NCBI GenBank assembly: GCA_943908385.1
Contig: CALTTF010000003.1
Span: forward strand, 9,003-73,002
Source of the DNA: an uncultured Corynebacterium sp.
GTDB taxonomy: Bacteria > Actinomycetota > Actinomycetes > Mycobacteriales > Mycobacteriaceae
Direction: 5' to 3'
DNA length: 64,000 bases
Shown here: positions 11,136 to 20,526 of the stretch, one piece after another
Numbering within the stretch: the first letter of the stretch is position 1
Layout of the letters: each line of letters starts with the position of its first letter
Notes under the pieces: model-generated
The model's database searches: none
Seen by the model: the letters and a program-made list of their open reading frames with translations, nothing else
What the model was told of the DNA's origin: nothing
Program-made: the position numbers and the translations under genes

Positions 11136-11603
11136 ATGGGGGAATTCGCAGCATTCATTGGTGTGCCGGGGGTGGCATACACGACCGCGACCGTGCTGGC
11201 CGCAGTGCTGTCTGCACTCGCCGCAGTGTGGACGGTGGCGCTCGCGATGATTGACGGGGAAGAACGGCGGCTACCGAATGCGCTGACTTTGCCCGCGGCG
11301 GCACTGGCTGTGGTCGCGTGCGTCGTTGAGCCCGCCGGCTGGTGGGGACTGATCTGGCCGGCGCTCTATGTGGTGGCGGGCCGGGGAATTGGCGGGGGAG
11401 ATGTGAAGCTGGCGGTGCCCCTGGGGGTAGCGCTCGCACTGGTCGGCGGAGCCGGCGCGGTGCTGGCGGGAATGCTTCTGGCCAGCGTGTTCACGGTGGT
11501 CTTTCTGGTGTTGACAAAGCAGAATGCCACTGCGCACGGACCATCAATGCTCGCGGCCGCATGGATCGTGGGGTTTGCTAGCACTTTCCTGTGGCGGGTA
11601 TGA
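11136..11603 (+). CDS. Prepilin peptidase-like membrane protein (A24 family)
   Basis: About 155 residues, mostly hydrophobic, with five or so membrane segments. It has the two aspartates expected of TadV/CpaA-type A24 peptidases: one in ALAMIDGEERRLPNAL after the first helix, and one in the GGGDVKLAVPLG signature. It lacks the N-terminal methylation domain of full-length PilD, as usual for the short Tad form. A GTG at 11127 is an alternative start; neither has a Shine-Dalgarno and the mRNA may be leaderless. No pilin or secretion ATPase gene is nearby. It lies between aroE and aroC, 12 bases ahead of aroC. Confidence 0.8.
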   Translation: MGEFAAFIGVPGVAYTTATVLAAVLSALAAVWTVALAMIDGEERRLPNALTLPAAALAVVACVVEPAGWWGLIWPALYVVAGRGIGGGDVKLAVPLGVALALVGGAGAVLAGMLLASVFTVVFLVLTKQNATAHGPSMLAAAWIVGFASTFLWRV

Positions 11604-11615
11604 GACAATGCCTCC

Positions 11616-12836
11616 ATGCTTCGTTGGACTACCGCAGGTGAATCCCACGGTCAGGCGCTTGTCGCACTGGTCGAGAATATGCCGGCTGGGGTCACTGTCT
11701 CCGCTGAAGAGATTGGCCGCCAGCTCGCACGTCGTCGTCTCGGCTACGGTCGCGGCGCGCGCATGAAATTCGAGCAGGACGAACTGACGCTGCTCACCGG
11801 TGTGGTGCACGGCAAGACCATCGGTAGTCCGATCGCGATCATGATCGGCAACACCGAGTGGTCGAAGTGGACGACGATCATGTCGCCGGACGCCCTCGAT
11901 TACGACGATCCCGAGGTCGCCAAGGCGATGAATTCCGGCCGCGGCGCGGCGCTGACCCGTCCGCGCCCGGGCCACGCGGATTTCTCCGGCATGGTCAAGT
12001 ACGGATTCGACGCGGCACGTCCGGTGCTGGAGCGTTCGTCGGCACGCGAAACTGCCTCCCGCGTCGCGGCGGCGACGGTAGCGCGGAGCTTCCTCCGCGA
12101 AGTGCTCGGCGTGGAGGTGTACTCGCACGTCATCTCTATCGGCGCGTCTGATCCCTACGATGGTCCATCGCCGCAGTTCAGCGACATCGACGCGATCGAC
12201 GAATCGCCGGTGCGCGCATTCGGCAAGGATGCGGAAGCGTCGATGATCGCCGAGATTGAAGCCGCCAAGAAGCAGGGCGACACCCTCGGCGGCATCGTTG
12301 AGGTCATCGTCGACGGCTTGCCGATCGGGCTCGGCTCCCACGTCTCCGGTGAGACCCGTCTCGACGCGCAGCTCGCTGCTGCCCTGATGAGCATCCAGGC
12401 GATCAAGGGCGTCGAGGTCGGCGATGGCTTCGAGGAAGCGCGCCGCCGCGGCTCTGAGGCTCACGACGAGATTCTCCGCGACGAGAACGGAGTCCACCGC
12501 GCCACGAACCGCGCCGGCGGCCTCGAAGGCGGCATGACCAACGGCGAACAGCTGCGCGTGCGCGCGGCGATGAAGCCTATCTCCACCGTCCCGCGCGCCC
12601 TGCAGACCCTCGACATGGCCACCGGCGAGACGGCCACTGCCATCCACCAGCGTTCCGACGTCTGTGCAGTTCCCGCCGCCGGCGTGGTCGCCGAGGCGAT
12701 GGTGGCGCTCGTGCTGGCGCGCGCGACGCTGGAGAAATTCGGCGGCGACAGCGTCGAGGAAACGAAACGGAATGTGGATGCGTATAAGCAGTACGTGTCT
12801 GAGCGTCTCGCATTCGGAGGAAACGACAATGACTAA
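11616..12836 (+). CDS. aroC: Chorismate synthase
   Basis: Makes chorismate from EPSP using reduced FMN, the last shikimate-pathway step. The 406-residue protein shows all three family signatures: [12 protein letters not shown] at residues 5-16, [19 protein letters not shown] near residue 120, and a C-terminal region with the [19 protein letters not shown] segment. Length matches the actinobacterial form. The last eight bases overlap the aroK start, which suggests coupled translation. Confidence 0.97.
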   Translation: MLRWTTAGESHGQALVALVENMPAGVTVSAEEIGRQLARRRLGYGRGARMKFEQDELTLLTGVVHGKTIGSPIAIMIGNTEWSKWTTIMSPDALDYDDPEVAKAMNSGRGAALTRPRPGHADFSGMVKYGFDAARPVLERSSARETASRVAAATVARSFLREVLGVEVYSHVISIGASDPYDGPSPQFSDIDAIDESPVRAFGKDAEASMIAEIEAAKKQGDTLGGIVEVIVDGLPIGLGSHVSGETRLDAQLAAALMSIQAIKGVEVGDGFEEARRRGSEAHDEILRDENGVHRATNRAGGLEGGMTNGEQLRVRAAMKPISTVPRALQTLDMATGETATAIHQRSDVCAVPAAGVVAEAMVALVLARATLEKFGGDSVEETKRNVDAYKQYVSERLAFGGNDND

Positions 12837-13506
12837 TCCCGTTTCCAAGCCGCAGCGCCCCGCGCGGTTCCCGGCCACGTCCGGCACCCCGGGCCCGAGT
12901 GCGAACAAGCACGGCCAGGTCCTGCCCGGTGCAAGCGAACCCGTCGGCGCCCACGGTGATGCGGCGGCCTTCGGCGCCCCGGACGAGCCCGTGGTGCACG
13001 GTTCGCCGCGCGTCGTGCTGGTCGGCCCGCCGGGCGCCGGCAAGTCCACCATCGGCCGCCGTCTCGCCCGCGCGATGAACCTGCCGCTCGTGGACTCCGA
13101 CGACCTGATTGCCAAGGGCGAAGGCAAGCCCACCGGCGAAGTCTTCAGCGAGCTCGGCGAGGAGCGCTTCCGCGAGATTGAGGCCGAGTACGTCGCGCGT
13201 TCGCTGGCCTCCGGCGGCGTCGTCAGCCTCGGCGGTGGGGCGGTGCTGACCGAGTCCACCCGCAAGCTCCTGCAGGCCCACAACGTCATCTGGATCGACG
13301 TGTCCGTCGAAGAGGGCGTGCGCCGCACGTCGGGAAACACCTCCCGCCCGGTGCTCATCGCCGACGACCCGGAGGCGCACTACCGCGCTCTGTTGGAATC
13401 CCGCGAGCCGTACTACCGCGAGGTGGCCATGCACCGCGTCCGCACCGATTCGCGGCCGCCGCAGCGCCTCGTCGCGGAGATCCTCGCGCTCATAGATTCG
13501 CGCTAG
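12829..13506 (+). CDS. aroK: Shikimate kinase with an N-terminal extension
   Basis: Phosphorylates shikimate with ATP. The kinase core begins near residue 60 with the P-loop [12 protein letters not shown], followed by DSDDLIAKG, the shikimate-binding FREIE and GGGAVL motifs and the lid Arg region. The ATG at 12829 has GGAGG 9 bases upstream and overlaps aroC. It therefore gives 225 residues with a Pro/Gly-rich 55-residue extension that most AroK proteins lack. A GTG near 12991 (VVHGSPRV) would give a standard-size enzyme but has no ribosome site, so the longer form is preferred. Confidence 0.92.
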   Translation: MTNPVSKPQRPARFPATSGTPGPSANKHGQVLPGASEPVGAHGDAAAFGAPDEPVVHGSPRVVLVGPPGAGKSTIGRRLARAMNLPLVDSDDLIAKGEGKPTGEVFSELGEERFREIEAEYVARSLASGGVVSLGGGAVLTESTRKLLQAHNVIWIDVSVEEGVRRTSGNTSRPVLIADDPEAHYRALLESREPYYREVAMHRVRTDSRPPQRLVAEILALIDSR

Positions 13507-13588
13507 AAGACACAAACACTCAACCTCGGCGCGGACACGCCGAGTACGAGCGAGCACATCCCGCACCAGAACAAGGAGAGCGCCCACC

Positions 13589-14650
13589 ATGGCCGAGATC
13601 AAGGTCGCAGGACCGTCCCCGTACACCGTCCACATCGACCACGGCCTCGACGGGCAGGTGGCGCAACGCATTCTTGATTCCGGCGCACGCCAGGCGCTGA
13701 TCGTGCACCAGGAACCGCTCACCGCGGCAGCCGAGGCGCTGCAGACACGGCTCGGGGACTCCGGCATCACTGCCACGCTCGCACCGATCCCGGACGCGGA
13801 GGACGGCAAGTCGCTCGCTGTTGCCGGATCGCTGTGGGACACCTTGGGCGAGAAGAATTTCTCCCGCCAGGACGTCGTTGTCGGCCTGGGTGGGGGAGCC
13901 ACGACCGATCTCGCCGGCTTCATCGGCGCGACGTGGATGCGCGGGATCAAGGTCGTGCAGGTGCCCACGACTCTGCTGGCCATGGTCGACGCAGCCGTCG
14001 GCGGCAAGACCGGCATCAACACCGCCGCGGGCAAGAACCTCGTCGGCTCCTTCCACGAGCCGGATGCCGTGTTCATCGACCTCGACCGCCTCACAACCCT
14101 GCCAGAGGCAGAGTTCGTCTCCGGTTCCGCCGAGATCATCAAGACCGGCTTCATCGCCGACCCGGTCATCCTGGACATCTACCGCGAGGGCGGCAGCGTC
14201 CCCACCGACAAGATCGCGGAGCTGATCGAGCGCTCCGTCGCCGTGAAAGGCTCGGTCGTGGCGCAGGACCTCAAGGAATCGTCCTTGCGCGAGATCCTCA
14301 ACTACGGTCACACGCTCGGCCACGCGATCGAGAAGCGCGAGGACTACCGCTGGCGCCACGGCAACGCCGTCGCCGTCGGCATGATGTTCGTCGCGATTCT
14401 CGCGCGCAACCGCGGACTCATCAGCGACGACGTGGTCGCGCTGCACCGCGAGATCCTCGAGGCCGTGGGCCTTCCGACCACCTACGACGCCGACGCTTTC
14501 GACGACCTCTACGAGGGCATGACGCACGACAAGAAGAACCGCAACGGCCAAATCCGCTTCGTCGTGCTCGACGGAATCGGCAGCACCACCCGAATCGAGG
14601 ATGCGGACATCGAGGAGCTGCGCACGGCGTACACTGAACTTTCATCGTGA
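13589..14650 (+). CDS. aroB: 3-dehydroquinate synthase
   Basis: Converts DAHP to 3-dehydroquinate, using NAD and a divalent metal in the cytoplasm. The 353-residue protein shows [28 protein letters not shown] cofactor binding near residue 100, [18 protein letters not shown], the active-site [10 protein letters not shown] and the metal-ligand helix [12 protein letters not shown]. The start has AAGGAG eight bases upstream. The 82-base gap after aroK contains no visible terminator, so transcription probably continues from aroC-aroK. Confidence 0.97.
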   Translation: MAEIKVAGPSPYTVHIDHGLDGQVAQRILDSGARQALIVHQEPLTAAAEALQTRLGDSGITATLAPIPDAEDGKSLAVAGSLWDTLGEKNFSRQDVVVGLGGGATTDLAGFIGATWMRGIKVVQVPTTLLAMVDAAVGGKTGINTAAGKNLVGSFHEPDAVFIDLDRLTTLPEAEFVSGSAEIIKTGFIADPVILDIYREGGSVPTDKIAELIERSVAVKGSVVAQDLKESSLREILNYGHTLGHAIEKREDYRWRHGNAVAVGMMFVAILARNRGLISDDVVALHREILEAVGLPTTYDADAFDDLYEGMTHDKKNRNGQIRFVVLDGIGSTTRIEDADIEELRTAYTELSS

Positions 14651-14683
14651 CGCGTAACTGACCCACACGGCGAGGAGGCCACC

Positions 14684-15121
14684 GTGAAGATCCTGGTACT
14701 CAACGGCCCCAACTTGAACAGGTTGGGCAAGCGGCAGCCGGACGTGTACGGCACCACGACGCTCGCCGACATCGAGCAGCGCCTGCGCGAGCGCGCTGAG
14801 GCGGCAGGGGCGGAGATCGCGTTCCTGCAGTCCAACCACGAGGGCGAGCTTATCGACGCTGTGCACGAGGCCGCGGACAACTCCTGGCCCGTGATCATCA
14901 ACCCCGGCGGATTCACCCACACCTCCGTGGCGCTGCGCGACGCGCTGGTGGAACTGCAGGGCACGCCGGGGTTCATCGAGGTGCACATCTCGAATGTGCA
15001 CGCGCGCGAACAGTTCCGCCACCACTCGTACCTGTCGCCGATCGCCACCGGTGTCATCGCCGGCCTGGGCACGGACGGCTACGACATGGCTCTCGACTAC
15101 TTCCTGAGGAGGGACGTGTAA
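14684..15121 (+). CDS. aroQ: 3-dehydroquinate dehydratase, type II
   Basis: Dehydrates 3-dehydroquinate to 3-dehydroshikimate. The 145-residue protein is the small dodecameric type II enzyme. It shows [18 protein letters not shown] with the catalytic Arg and Tyr in the first 25 residues, [16 protein letters not shown], and [20 protein letters not shown]. The GTG start has GAGGAGG eight bases upstream. It ends two bases before pepQ. Confidence 0.96.
   Translation: MKILVLNGPNLNRLGKRQPDVYGTTTLADIEQRLRERAEAAGAEIAFLQSNHEGELIDAVHEAADNSWPVIINPGGFTHTSVALRDALVELQGTPGFIEVHISNVHAREQFRHHSYLSPIATGVIAGLGTDGYDMALDYFLRRDV
14848..14858 (-). repeat. CGTCGATAAGC signature word, copy 2 (in aroQ)
   Basis: Reverse copy. 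On the coding strand it reads as codons for Leu-Ile-Asp using CTT for Leu. Confidence 0.8.
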
Positions 15122-15123
15122 CC

Positions 15124-16215
15124 ATGGTTTTCGCCGATTCCCGTTTTCTGACCCGACGCCGCAAGCTGTCCGCGACACTGGCGGCGCAGCGGATCGACTC
15201 GTTCGTCATCACCGACCCGGTGAATATCCGGTATTTCTCCGGCTTCACCGGTTCCAACGGCGCATTGCTGATGAACAAGGACCTCTCAGCCTCGATCGCC
15301 ACCGACGGCCGGTACACCACGCAGATCGCCGAGGAAGTCCCGGATATTGAGGCGGTAATCCAGCGCGACGCGGGCGCCGCCGTCCTGGCCGAGGTGCCCG
15401 AGGGGTGGCGCGTCGGCTTCGATCCGACGAGGACCACGGTCGACGAGCTCGAGAGCCTCGACAAAGCCACCCCGGATTCGGTCACGCTCGTTCCCGTCAA
15501 GGGAGTCATCGAGCAGATCCGCCTCACCAAGGACGCCTTCGAACTCGGCAAGCTCGAGGAAGCAGCGGACATTGCGGTCACAGCGCTGCGCGAGCTTATC
15601 GACGCCGGGCAGCTGCGCGTCGGCCGTACCGAAAAGCAGGTCGCGGCTGATCTGGAATACCGGATGCGCCTGCTCGGTTCCGAGCGCGTCAGCTTCGACA
15701 CCATCGTCGCCTCGGGGCCGAATTCGGCGCTGCCGCACTACGCGGCCGGTGACCGCGAATTGACCGACGGGGACTTGGTCACCATCGATTTCGGTGCCCA
15801 CTTCCTCGGCTTCAACTCGGATATGACGCGCACGTTCTGCATCGGTGAGCCGACGGACTTCAACCGGGAGATCTACGGGATCGTCCTGGAGGCGCAGAAA
15901 GCCGGCGTGGCGGCGGCGACACCAGGTCGCGCACTCGTCGACGTCGATAAGGCGTGCCGCGAGATCATCGACAAGGCCGGGTACGGCGAATACTTCGTGC
16001 ACTCCACCGGCCACGGCATCGGCCTCGACGTGCACGAGGGACCCGCTGCGTCCACGCGCGGCAAGGGCGTGCTCGAGGAGAACATGACGCTCACCATCGA
16101 GCCCGGCATTTACGTGCCCGGCAAGGGCGGCGTCCGCATCGAGGACACCTTGATCATCACCTCCGGCGCGCCGAAGGTGATCACCCCGGCACCGAAGGAA
16201 CTGACGGTTCTGTAA
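15124..16215 (+). CDS. pepQ: Xaa-Pro dipeptidase/aminopeptidase (M24B family)
   Basis: Cytoplasmic metallopeptidase that removes residues before proline. The 363-residue protein has a creatinase-like N-terminal domain (about 1-125) and a pita-bread M24 domain. The metal ligands are visible as DFGAHFLGFNSDMTRT, HSTGHGIGLDVHEGP, TIEPGIYV and GGVRIEDTLII. The start follows AGGAGGG inside the aroQ stop region, giving tight coupling. The neighbourhood aroQ-pepQ-efp-nusB is the standard order for this genus. Confidence 0.93.
   Translation: MVFADSRFLTRRRKLSATLAAQRIDSFVITDPVNIRYFSGFTGSNGALLMNKDLSASIATDGRYTTQIAEEVPDIEAVIQRDAGAAVLAEVPEGWRVGFDPTRTTVDELESLDKATPDSVTLVPVKGVIEQIRLTKDAFELGKLEEAADIAVTALRELIDAGQLRVGRTEKQVAADLEYRMRLLGSERVSFDTIVASGPNSALPHYAAGDRELTDGDLVTIDFGAHFLGFNSDMTRTFCIGEPTDFNREIYGIVLEAQKAGVAAATPGRALVDVDKACREIIDKAGYGEYFVHSTGHGIGLDVHEGPAASTRGKGVLEENMTLTIEPGIYVPGKGGVRIEDTLIITSGAPKVITPAPKELTVL
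15594..15604 (-). repeat. CGTCGATAAGC signature word, copy 3 (in pepQ)
   Basis: Reverse copy, read in pepQ as Leu-Ile-Asp with a CTT codon, only 746 bases from copy 2. A near copy ending GG instead of GC lies at 15942-15952. Confidence 0.8.
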
Positions 16216-16301
16216 ACGGGGCGCATCCGATTCGCTCATTCCTACCCGCAACTCGCTAACGCGAACACCCAATCCGACGTAGTCGACGGTGGGAGGTGGT
16301 G

Positions 16302-16307
16302 TAGCAT
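16302..16307 (+). promoter_or_regulatory. Candidate -10 element of the efp promoter
   Basis: TAGCAT in the 137-base gap after pepQ, preceded by TG (extended -10, TGTAGCAT), 46 bases before the efp start codon. Confidence 0.45.
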
Positions 16308-16352
16308 AGCCATGTTTGAATCACCCACCGAGCCGAATTAAGGGAGAATATC

Positions 16353-16916
16353 GTGGCAACGACCGCTGATTTCAAGAACGGCCTTGTGCTCAAGGTTGAC
16401 GGCAAGCTGCAGCAGATCATTGAGTTCCAGCACGTCAAGCCGGGCAAGGGCCCCGCGTTCGTCCGCACGAAGCTCAAGGACGTCGTCTCCGGCAAGACCG
16501 TTGACAAGACGTGGAACGCCGGTGTGAAGGTGGAGACCGCGACGGTGGACCGCCGCGACATGACCTACCTGTACAACGACGGCACCAACTACATCGTCAT
16601 GGACGACAAGACCTTTGAGCAGTTTGAGCTGAGCGCCGACAAGTTCGGCAACGCCGCGAAGTTCCTGCTGGAGAACATGCGCGTCCAGGTCTCCTTCCAC
16701 GAGGGTGAGGCTCTCTTCGCAGAGCTGCCGATCTCCGTCGACCTCAAGGTCGCCCACACCGATCCGGGCCTGCAGGGCGACCGCTCCTCCGGCGGCACCA
16801 AGCCGGCCGAGCTGGAGACCGGCGCTGAGATCCAGGTCCCGCTGTTCATCGAGACCGGCAACGTGCTCAAGGTGGACACCCGCACCGGCGAGTACCTCTC
16901 CCGCGTGAACAACTAA
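16353..16916 (+). CDS. efp: Translation elongation factor P
   Basis: Rescues ribosomes stalled on polyproline stretches. It is a 187-residue three-domain protein: KOW-like domain I with the loop [12 protein letters not shown], whose Lys (about residue 32) is the tip residue, then two OB folds ending [13 protein letters not shown]. The GTG start has AGGGAG nine bases upstream. Two hairpins follow the gene, so it can be transcribed separately from nusB. Confidence 0.97.
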   Translation: MATTADFKNGLVLKVDGKLQQIIEFQHVKPGKGPAFVRTKLKDVVSGKTVDKTWNAGVKVETATVDRRDMTYLYNDGTNYIVMDDKTFEQFELSADKFGNAAKFLLENMRVQVSFHEGEALFAELPISVDLKVAHTDPGLQGDRSSGGTKPAELETGAEIQVPLFIETGNVLKVDTRTGEYLSRVNN

Positions 16917-16947
16917 GACGACAACCTTCCGGGCCTCGCGCCCCGTC

Positions 16948-17006
16948 GGGAACGCCGAAAAGCGTTCCCACTGTGGTGGACTCGGCCCCGAGTCCACCTC
17001 ATTTTT
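16948..17006 (+). terminator. Two tandem hairpins after efp, the second a rho-independent terminator
   Basis: The first is an 8-bp stem at 16948-16955 / 16962-16969 with a CGAAAA loop. The second is a 10-bp stem at 16975-16984 / 16989-16998 with a GCCC loop, followed by TCATTTTT. nusB starts 28 bases further on, so some read-through or a promoter within this region would be needed for nusB. Confidence 0.85.
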
Positions 17007-17034
17007 CCGTTGACCCGATTCTTCTTTTGCGAAC

Positions 17035-17730
17035 ATGCCTGATTACAAACGCCATGGTGCGCGCTACCGGGCGCGCCGCCGCGCAGTAGACATCCTCTTC
17101 GAGGCGGAGACCCGCGACCTCGACCCCGTCGGCATTGTCGAGGACCGTGCCGCGCTGGCCAAAGACCCGGCTAATGCTGTCGCGCCGATCGCCGACTACA
17201 CCCGCGAGATCATCGCGGGGGCGGCGGAAAGCCTCGACGAGATCGACGATTCCATCGAGCGGTTCCTGTCGGAGAATTGGGAGCTGCACCGCATTCCCGC
17301 CGTGGACCGCGCGATCTTGCGCGTGGCCACGTGGGAGATTCTCTACAACGACGATGTCGCCCCGCCGATCTCCATCGCCAACGCCATGGAGATGTCCACC
17401 GAGTACGCCGGCGACAACGCCTCGCCGTACATCCACGCCGTTCTCGACGACATCATCCAGGCCAACGCCGCTGACGCGCCCGACATTGTGACGGGAGAGG
17501 ACACCGACGGCCACGATGAGACCGACAGCTACGGCGACGGCGACGGCAATGACGAGCTGACCGGTGCTCAGTCCGGTGCGCCGGACGATATTGTCGCACC
17601 CGAGGTCACCGAGACGACCGAGCTCAATTCCGGCACCGCCGTCGTCGAGCTCACCCCGGAGCCGGAAACAGCTGCGGCGACCGACACCGATGCGGACACC
17701 GGAGCGCCCGAGGCCGCAGACGAGAAGTAG
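17035..17730 (+). CDS. nusB: Transcription antitermination factor NusB with a long acidic C-terminal tail
   Basis: RNA-binding subunit of the rRNA antitermination complex, which works with NusE (S10). The all-helical NusB domain fills about residues 1-150: [32 protein letters not shown] and the C-terminal [11 protein letters not shown]. The remaining 80 or so residues are low complexity, rich in Asp, Glu, Thr and Ala, giving 231 residues in all against the usual 140-190. The ATG has no strong Shine-Dalgarno. A PPK2 gene starts 17 bases downstream. Confidence 0.94.
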   Translation: MPDYKRHGARYRARRRAVDILFEAETRDLDPVGIVEDRAALAKDPANAVAPIADYTREIIAGAAESLDEIDDSIERFLSENWELHRIPAVDRAILRVATWEILYNDDVAPPISIANAMEMSTEYAGDNASPYIHAVLDDIIQANAADAPDIVTGEDTDGHDETDSYGDGDGNDELTGAQSGAPDDIVAPEVTETTELNSGTAVVELTPEPETAAATDTDADTGAPEAADEK

Positions 17731-17746
17731 GGAGCACACCGAAGCC

Positions 17747-18595
17747 ATGGCGAAGGTATCAATCAAGGAAGCGGAGAAGCTCCGCGTCCACGAGGACTTC
17801 ACGCTCGCCGATGTCGATCCAGCATCCACGCCGGGCGTGGATGAAGACGACGTCGACGAGGCCTTCGAGAAATACGACGACGAGATCGCCGAACTGCACG
17901 ACTGCCTGTACGCCAACGGCCGCGCCGGAAACGAGAACGCCGGCTCGATTCTGCTCGTGCTGCAGGGCATGGACACCTCCGGCAAAGGCGGCATCATCCG
18001 CCACGTGGTGGGGGATCTCCTCGACCCGCAGGGCGTGCACATCCAGGCATTCGGCAAGCCCACCGAGGAAGAGAAGAAGCACGACTTCCTGTGGCGCATC
18101 AAACCCCACTTGCCGGAGCCGGGCATGGTGAGTGTCTTCGACCGTTCCCACTACGAGGACGTCCTGGTGCAGCGCGTCCGCGAGATGGCTCCGCCGGAAG
18201 AGATTGAGCGCCGCTACGGAGCAATCGTCGACTTCGAGGCCGAAGCAGCGGCCAACGGCACCAAGATCATCAAGGTCATGCCGCACATCTCCAAGGAATT
18301 CCAGGGCGAGAATCTGCGCAAGCGCATTGAACGCGAGGACAAGCACTGGAAGTACAACCCGGGCGATATCGACGACCGCAAGCTGTGGGACCAATTCCAG
18401 GAGGCCTACGAGATCGCCATGACGCGCACGTCCACCGACGTCGCTCCGTGGTACTGCGTGCCGTCCGACGACAAGGACTACTGCCGCACCGTGGTCAAGA
18501 CTCTGCTGCTGAAGGCGCTCCGCGAGATCGACCCGCAGTGGCCGGAGCCGGACTTCGACCCTGAGGTCGAGCTCGCACGCCTCGAAGAGTCCTAA
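17747..18595 (+). CDS. Polyphosphate kinase 2 family protein
   Basis: A 282-residue P-loop kinase of the PPK2 family, which transfers phosphate between polyphosphate and nucleotides. Visible are Walker A GMDTSGKGGIIRH (about residue 73), the lid-side FGKPTEEEKKHDFLWR, Walker B FDRSHYEDVLVQRV and the conserved HISKEFQGENLRKR and KHWKYNPGDIDDR. This pattern fits the single-domain NDP/NMP-type PPK2; the exact subclass and preferred nucleotide are not certain. The ATG at 17747 has GGGAG 13 bases upstream. It is close behind nusB and probably in its transcript. Confidence 0.9.
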   Translation: MAKVSIKEAEKLRVHEDFTLADVDPASTPGVDEDDVDEAFEKYDDEIAELHDCLYANGRAGNENAGSILLVLQGMDTSGKGGIIRHVVGDLLDPQGVHIQAFGKPTEEEKKHDFLWRIKPHLPEPGMVSVFDRSHYEDVLVQRVREMAPPEEIERRYGAIVDFEAEAAANGTKIIKVMPHISKEFQGENLRKRIEREDKHWKYNPGDIDDRKLWDQFQEAYEIAMTRTSTDVAPWYCVPSDDKDYCRTVVKTLLLKALREIDPQWPEPDFDPEVELARLEES

Positions 18596-18726
18596 GAGCG
18601 GATACCAGCGGCGTCGCGGGCCACGCCGCACAACGCTTTCATAAACTTCGCATTCCCGCCGCTCCCACGTGTGTAGTCTTGCGGGCACAACACGCCTGTA
18701 CGTCGAGCATTTGTGAAGAGGGGACC

Positions 18727-19440
18727 ATGCGACAAGTGAATCGAGCCGTACTTGCACTCCTGGCATCGTCGGCGATGCTGGCGGCGTGCTCGAGTAGTGG
18801 CGGCGGCGCGGCGAATGAGGACGGATCGAACAGCGCGCCGGAAAATGGGCAGGAAAACTCAGCACAGGAGGACGCGACCGGTTCGGCGACATTAGAGGAG
18901 ACCGACCCGGAAGCATGCGAGAGGGAAGTGAGCATCAACGCACTCCAGGACAAAATGCCGGAGTTCTTCGCCCAACTGCCGCATGACCCGAATTACAGCG
19001 CCGACATGGACGGCGGCTGGAACAAGTTCTTCAAGGACGGCACGGGGCAGTGGCAGTATTCGGTCGGCGCCGCGTACCTCGACGAGGGAGACGCGTACAG
19101 CACTTGCCCGGACGACCCGAAGCGGGCGGCCGACGATTTCCGGACTGTCAGCGCGGAGGACTATCAACGGCAGCAGCGGGAGAACGGGGAAGAGGTCGTG
19201 CCCTTCGACAACCTCGAATTCACTGTCGAGGGACGCTATTTCGCATGCGCGAAGAATCTCCCGGCCGATCTGCGCCAGTTCTTCTGCACCACGAACATGG
19301 GCAACGCGATGGTGACTACCTACATGTTCCGCCACTCCAAAGGCGATGAGGAGGATATAGCCGACATGAAGGCGGCCATGGCAGAACTCACTCCGATCGT
19401 CGATGATGTGCCCATCGGGCCGGGCCTTTCCGATATCTAA
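18727..19440 (+). CDS. Putative lipoprotein of unknown function
   Basis: A 237-residue exported protein. The signal peptide MRQVNRAVLALLASSAMLAAC ends in a lipobox (LAAC, Cys near residue 21), followed by a Ser/Gly/Asn/Glu-rich linker to about residue 55. The mature domain has four more cysteines (ACERE, STCPDD, YFACAK, QFFCTT), which could form two disulfides. AGAGGGGAC precedes the ATG. No family was recognised. It stands alone, with a promoter-like TAGTCT some 50 bases upstream and an 87-base gap before the next lipoprotein gene. Confidence 0.75.
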   Translation: MRQVNRAVLALLASSAMLAACSSSGGGAANEDGSNSAPENGQENSAQEDATGSATLEETDPEACEREVSINALQDKMPEFFAQLPHDPNYSADMDGGWNKFFKDGTGQWQYSVGAAYLDEGDAYSTCPDDPKRAADDFRTVSAEDYQRQQRENGEEVVPFDNLEFTVEGRYFACAKNLPADLRQFFCTTNMGNAMVTTYMFRHSKGDEEDIADMKAAMAELTPIVDDVPIGPGLSDI

Positions 19441-19527
19441 GTTCGCGCATGCGCCGCCCAGCCTTCTGAATCGGTCAAGCTGCTCCGGAATGCGGGTTTC
19501 CGTCGCGGCACGGGGCACACTGTATGG

Positions 19528-20526
19528 GTGTTAAAAATCGGAAAGCTTTTCAAGGCAGCGGCTATCACCGCAGTTGTCGGCCTGACAGCTGCGGGGTGCT
19601 CGGCCACCGGCGGGGCGCCGCGCAACGACGGCTCTGACGGCACCGCCGGCGGGGTCGACACGCCGCGGTACGTTGTCGCGATGGTCACCCACGGCGCACC
19701 GGGCGACACGTACTGGGACCTCGTGCGCAAGGGCGCGGAAGATGCAGCCAAGAAAGACAATATCGAGTTGCGGTACTCCTCCGATCCGCAAGCGCCAAAC
19801 CAGGCCAACCTGGTGCGCTCGGCGATCGATTCCAAAGTGGACGGGATTGCCGTCACCATGCCGAATGCGGAAGCTATCGGGCCCGCGGCGCAGAATGCCG
19901 TCGACGCGGGAATCCCGACTGTGGGCCTGAACGCCGGCATGGACGAATACACGACGTACGGGCTCAGCGGCTTCTTCGGCCAGGACGAGACCATCGCCGG
20001 CACGACTGCGGGCGAACGCCTCAAAGAGGAAGGGAAGAAGAAGGTTCTCTGCGTCATTCACGAGCAGGGCAATTCTTCCCAGGAGGCTCGTTGCGATGGT
20101 GTGAAGCAGGGCTTGGAAGGCGGCGAGGTCGAGCTCGTCTACGTCAACGGCCAAGACCTGACGTCGGTGCAGTCGACGATCAGCTCGAAGCTCAGCCAGG
20201 ACACCAGTTTCGACACCGTTTTCGCGCTGCAAGCTCCGGTGGCGATGCGCGCGACCGAGTCGGTGAAGCAATCCGGTTCGGAGGCCCAGGTGGTCACCTT
20301 CGACACCAATTCGGAGCTCGTCGACGCGATCGCCGACGGCCGCGTCGCGTGGGCGGTCGACCAGCAGCCGTATCTGCAGGGCTATCTCGCAGTCGACTCG
20401 CTGTGGGTGGCCAAGCGCAACGGCGGCACCTTCGGCGGCGGGCAACCGGTCTTCACCGGCCCGAGCTTCGTCGACGGCAGCAACGTGGACAAGGTCGCCG
20501 AAGCCGCCAAGGCAGGTCTGCGATGA
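19528..20526 (+). CDS. Sugar-type ABC transporter substrate-binding lipoprotein
   Basis: A 332-residue periplasmic-binding-protein-fold lipoprotein of the ribose/galactose (type I, Peripla_BP_4) class. The signal peptide ends in the lipobox LTAAGC (Cys near residue 24). The mature domain begins RYVVAMVTHGAPGDTYWDLVRKGAEDAA, with DGIAVTMPNAEAI and FDTNSELVDAIADGRVAWAVDQQPYLQGYLA typical of the family. It captures a sugar-like ligand outside the membrane for the permease and ATPase that follow; the ligand is not predictable. The GTG start lacks a Shine-Dalgarno and may be leaderless. It overlaps the permease gene by four bases. Confidence 0.9.
   Translation: MLKIGKLFKAAAITAVVGLTAAGCSATGGAPRNDGSDGTAGGVDTPRYVVAMVTHGAPGDTYWDLVRKGAEDAAKKDNIELRYSSDPQAPNQANLVRSAIDSKVDGIAVTMPNAEAIGPAAQNAVDAGIPTVGLNAGMDEYTTYGLSGFFGQDETIAGTTAGERLKEEGKKKVLCVIHEQGNSSQEARCDGVKQGLEGGEVELVYVNGQDLTSVQSTISSKLSQDTSFDTVFALQAPVAMRATESVKQSGSEAQVVTFDTNSELVDAIADGRVAWAVDQQPYLQGYLAVDSLWVAKRNGGTFGGGQPVFTGPSFVDGSNVDKVAEAAKAGLR

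Noticed and set aside
15942..15952. CGTCGATAAGG in pepQ
   Set aside because: One base off the repeated word; not counted among the 13 exact copies.
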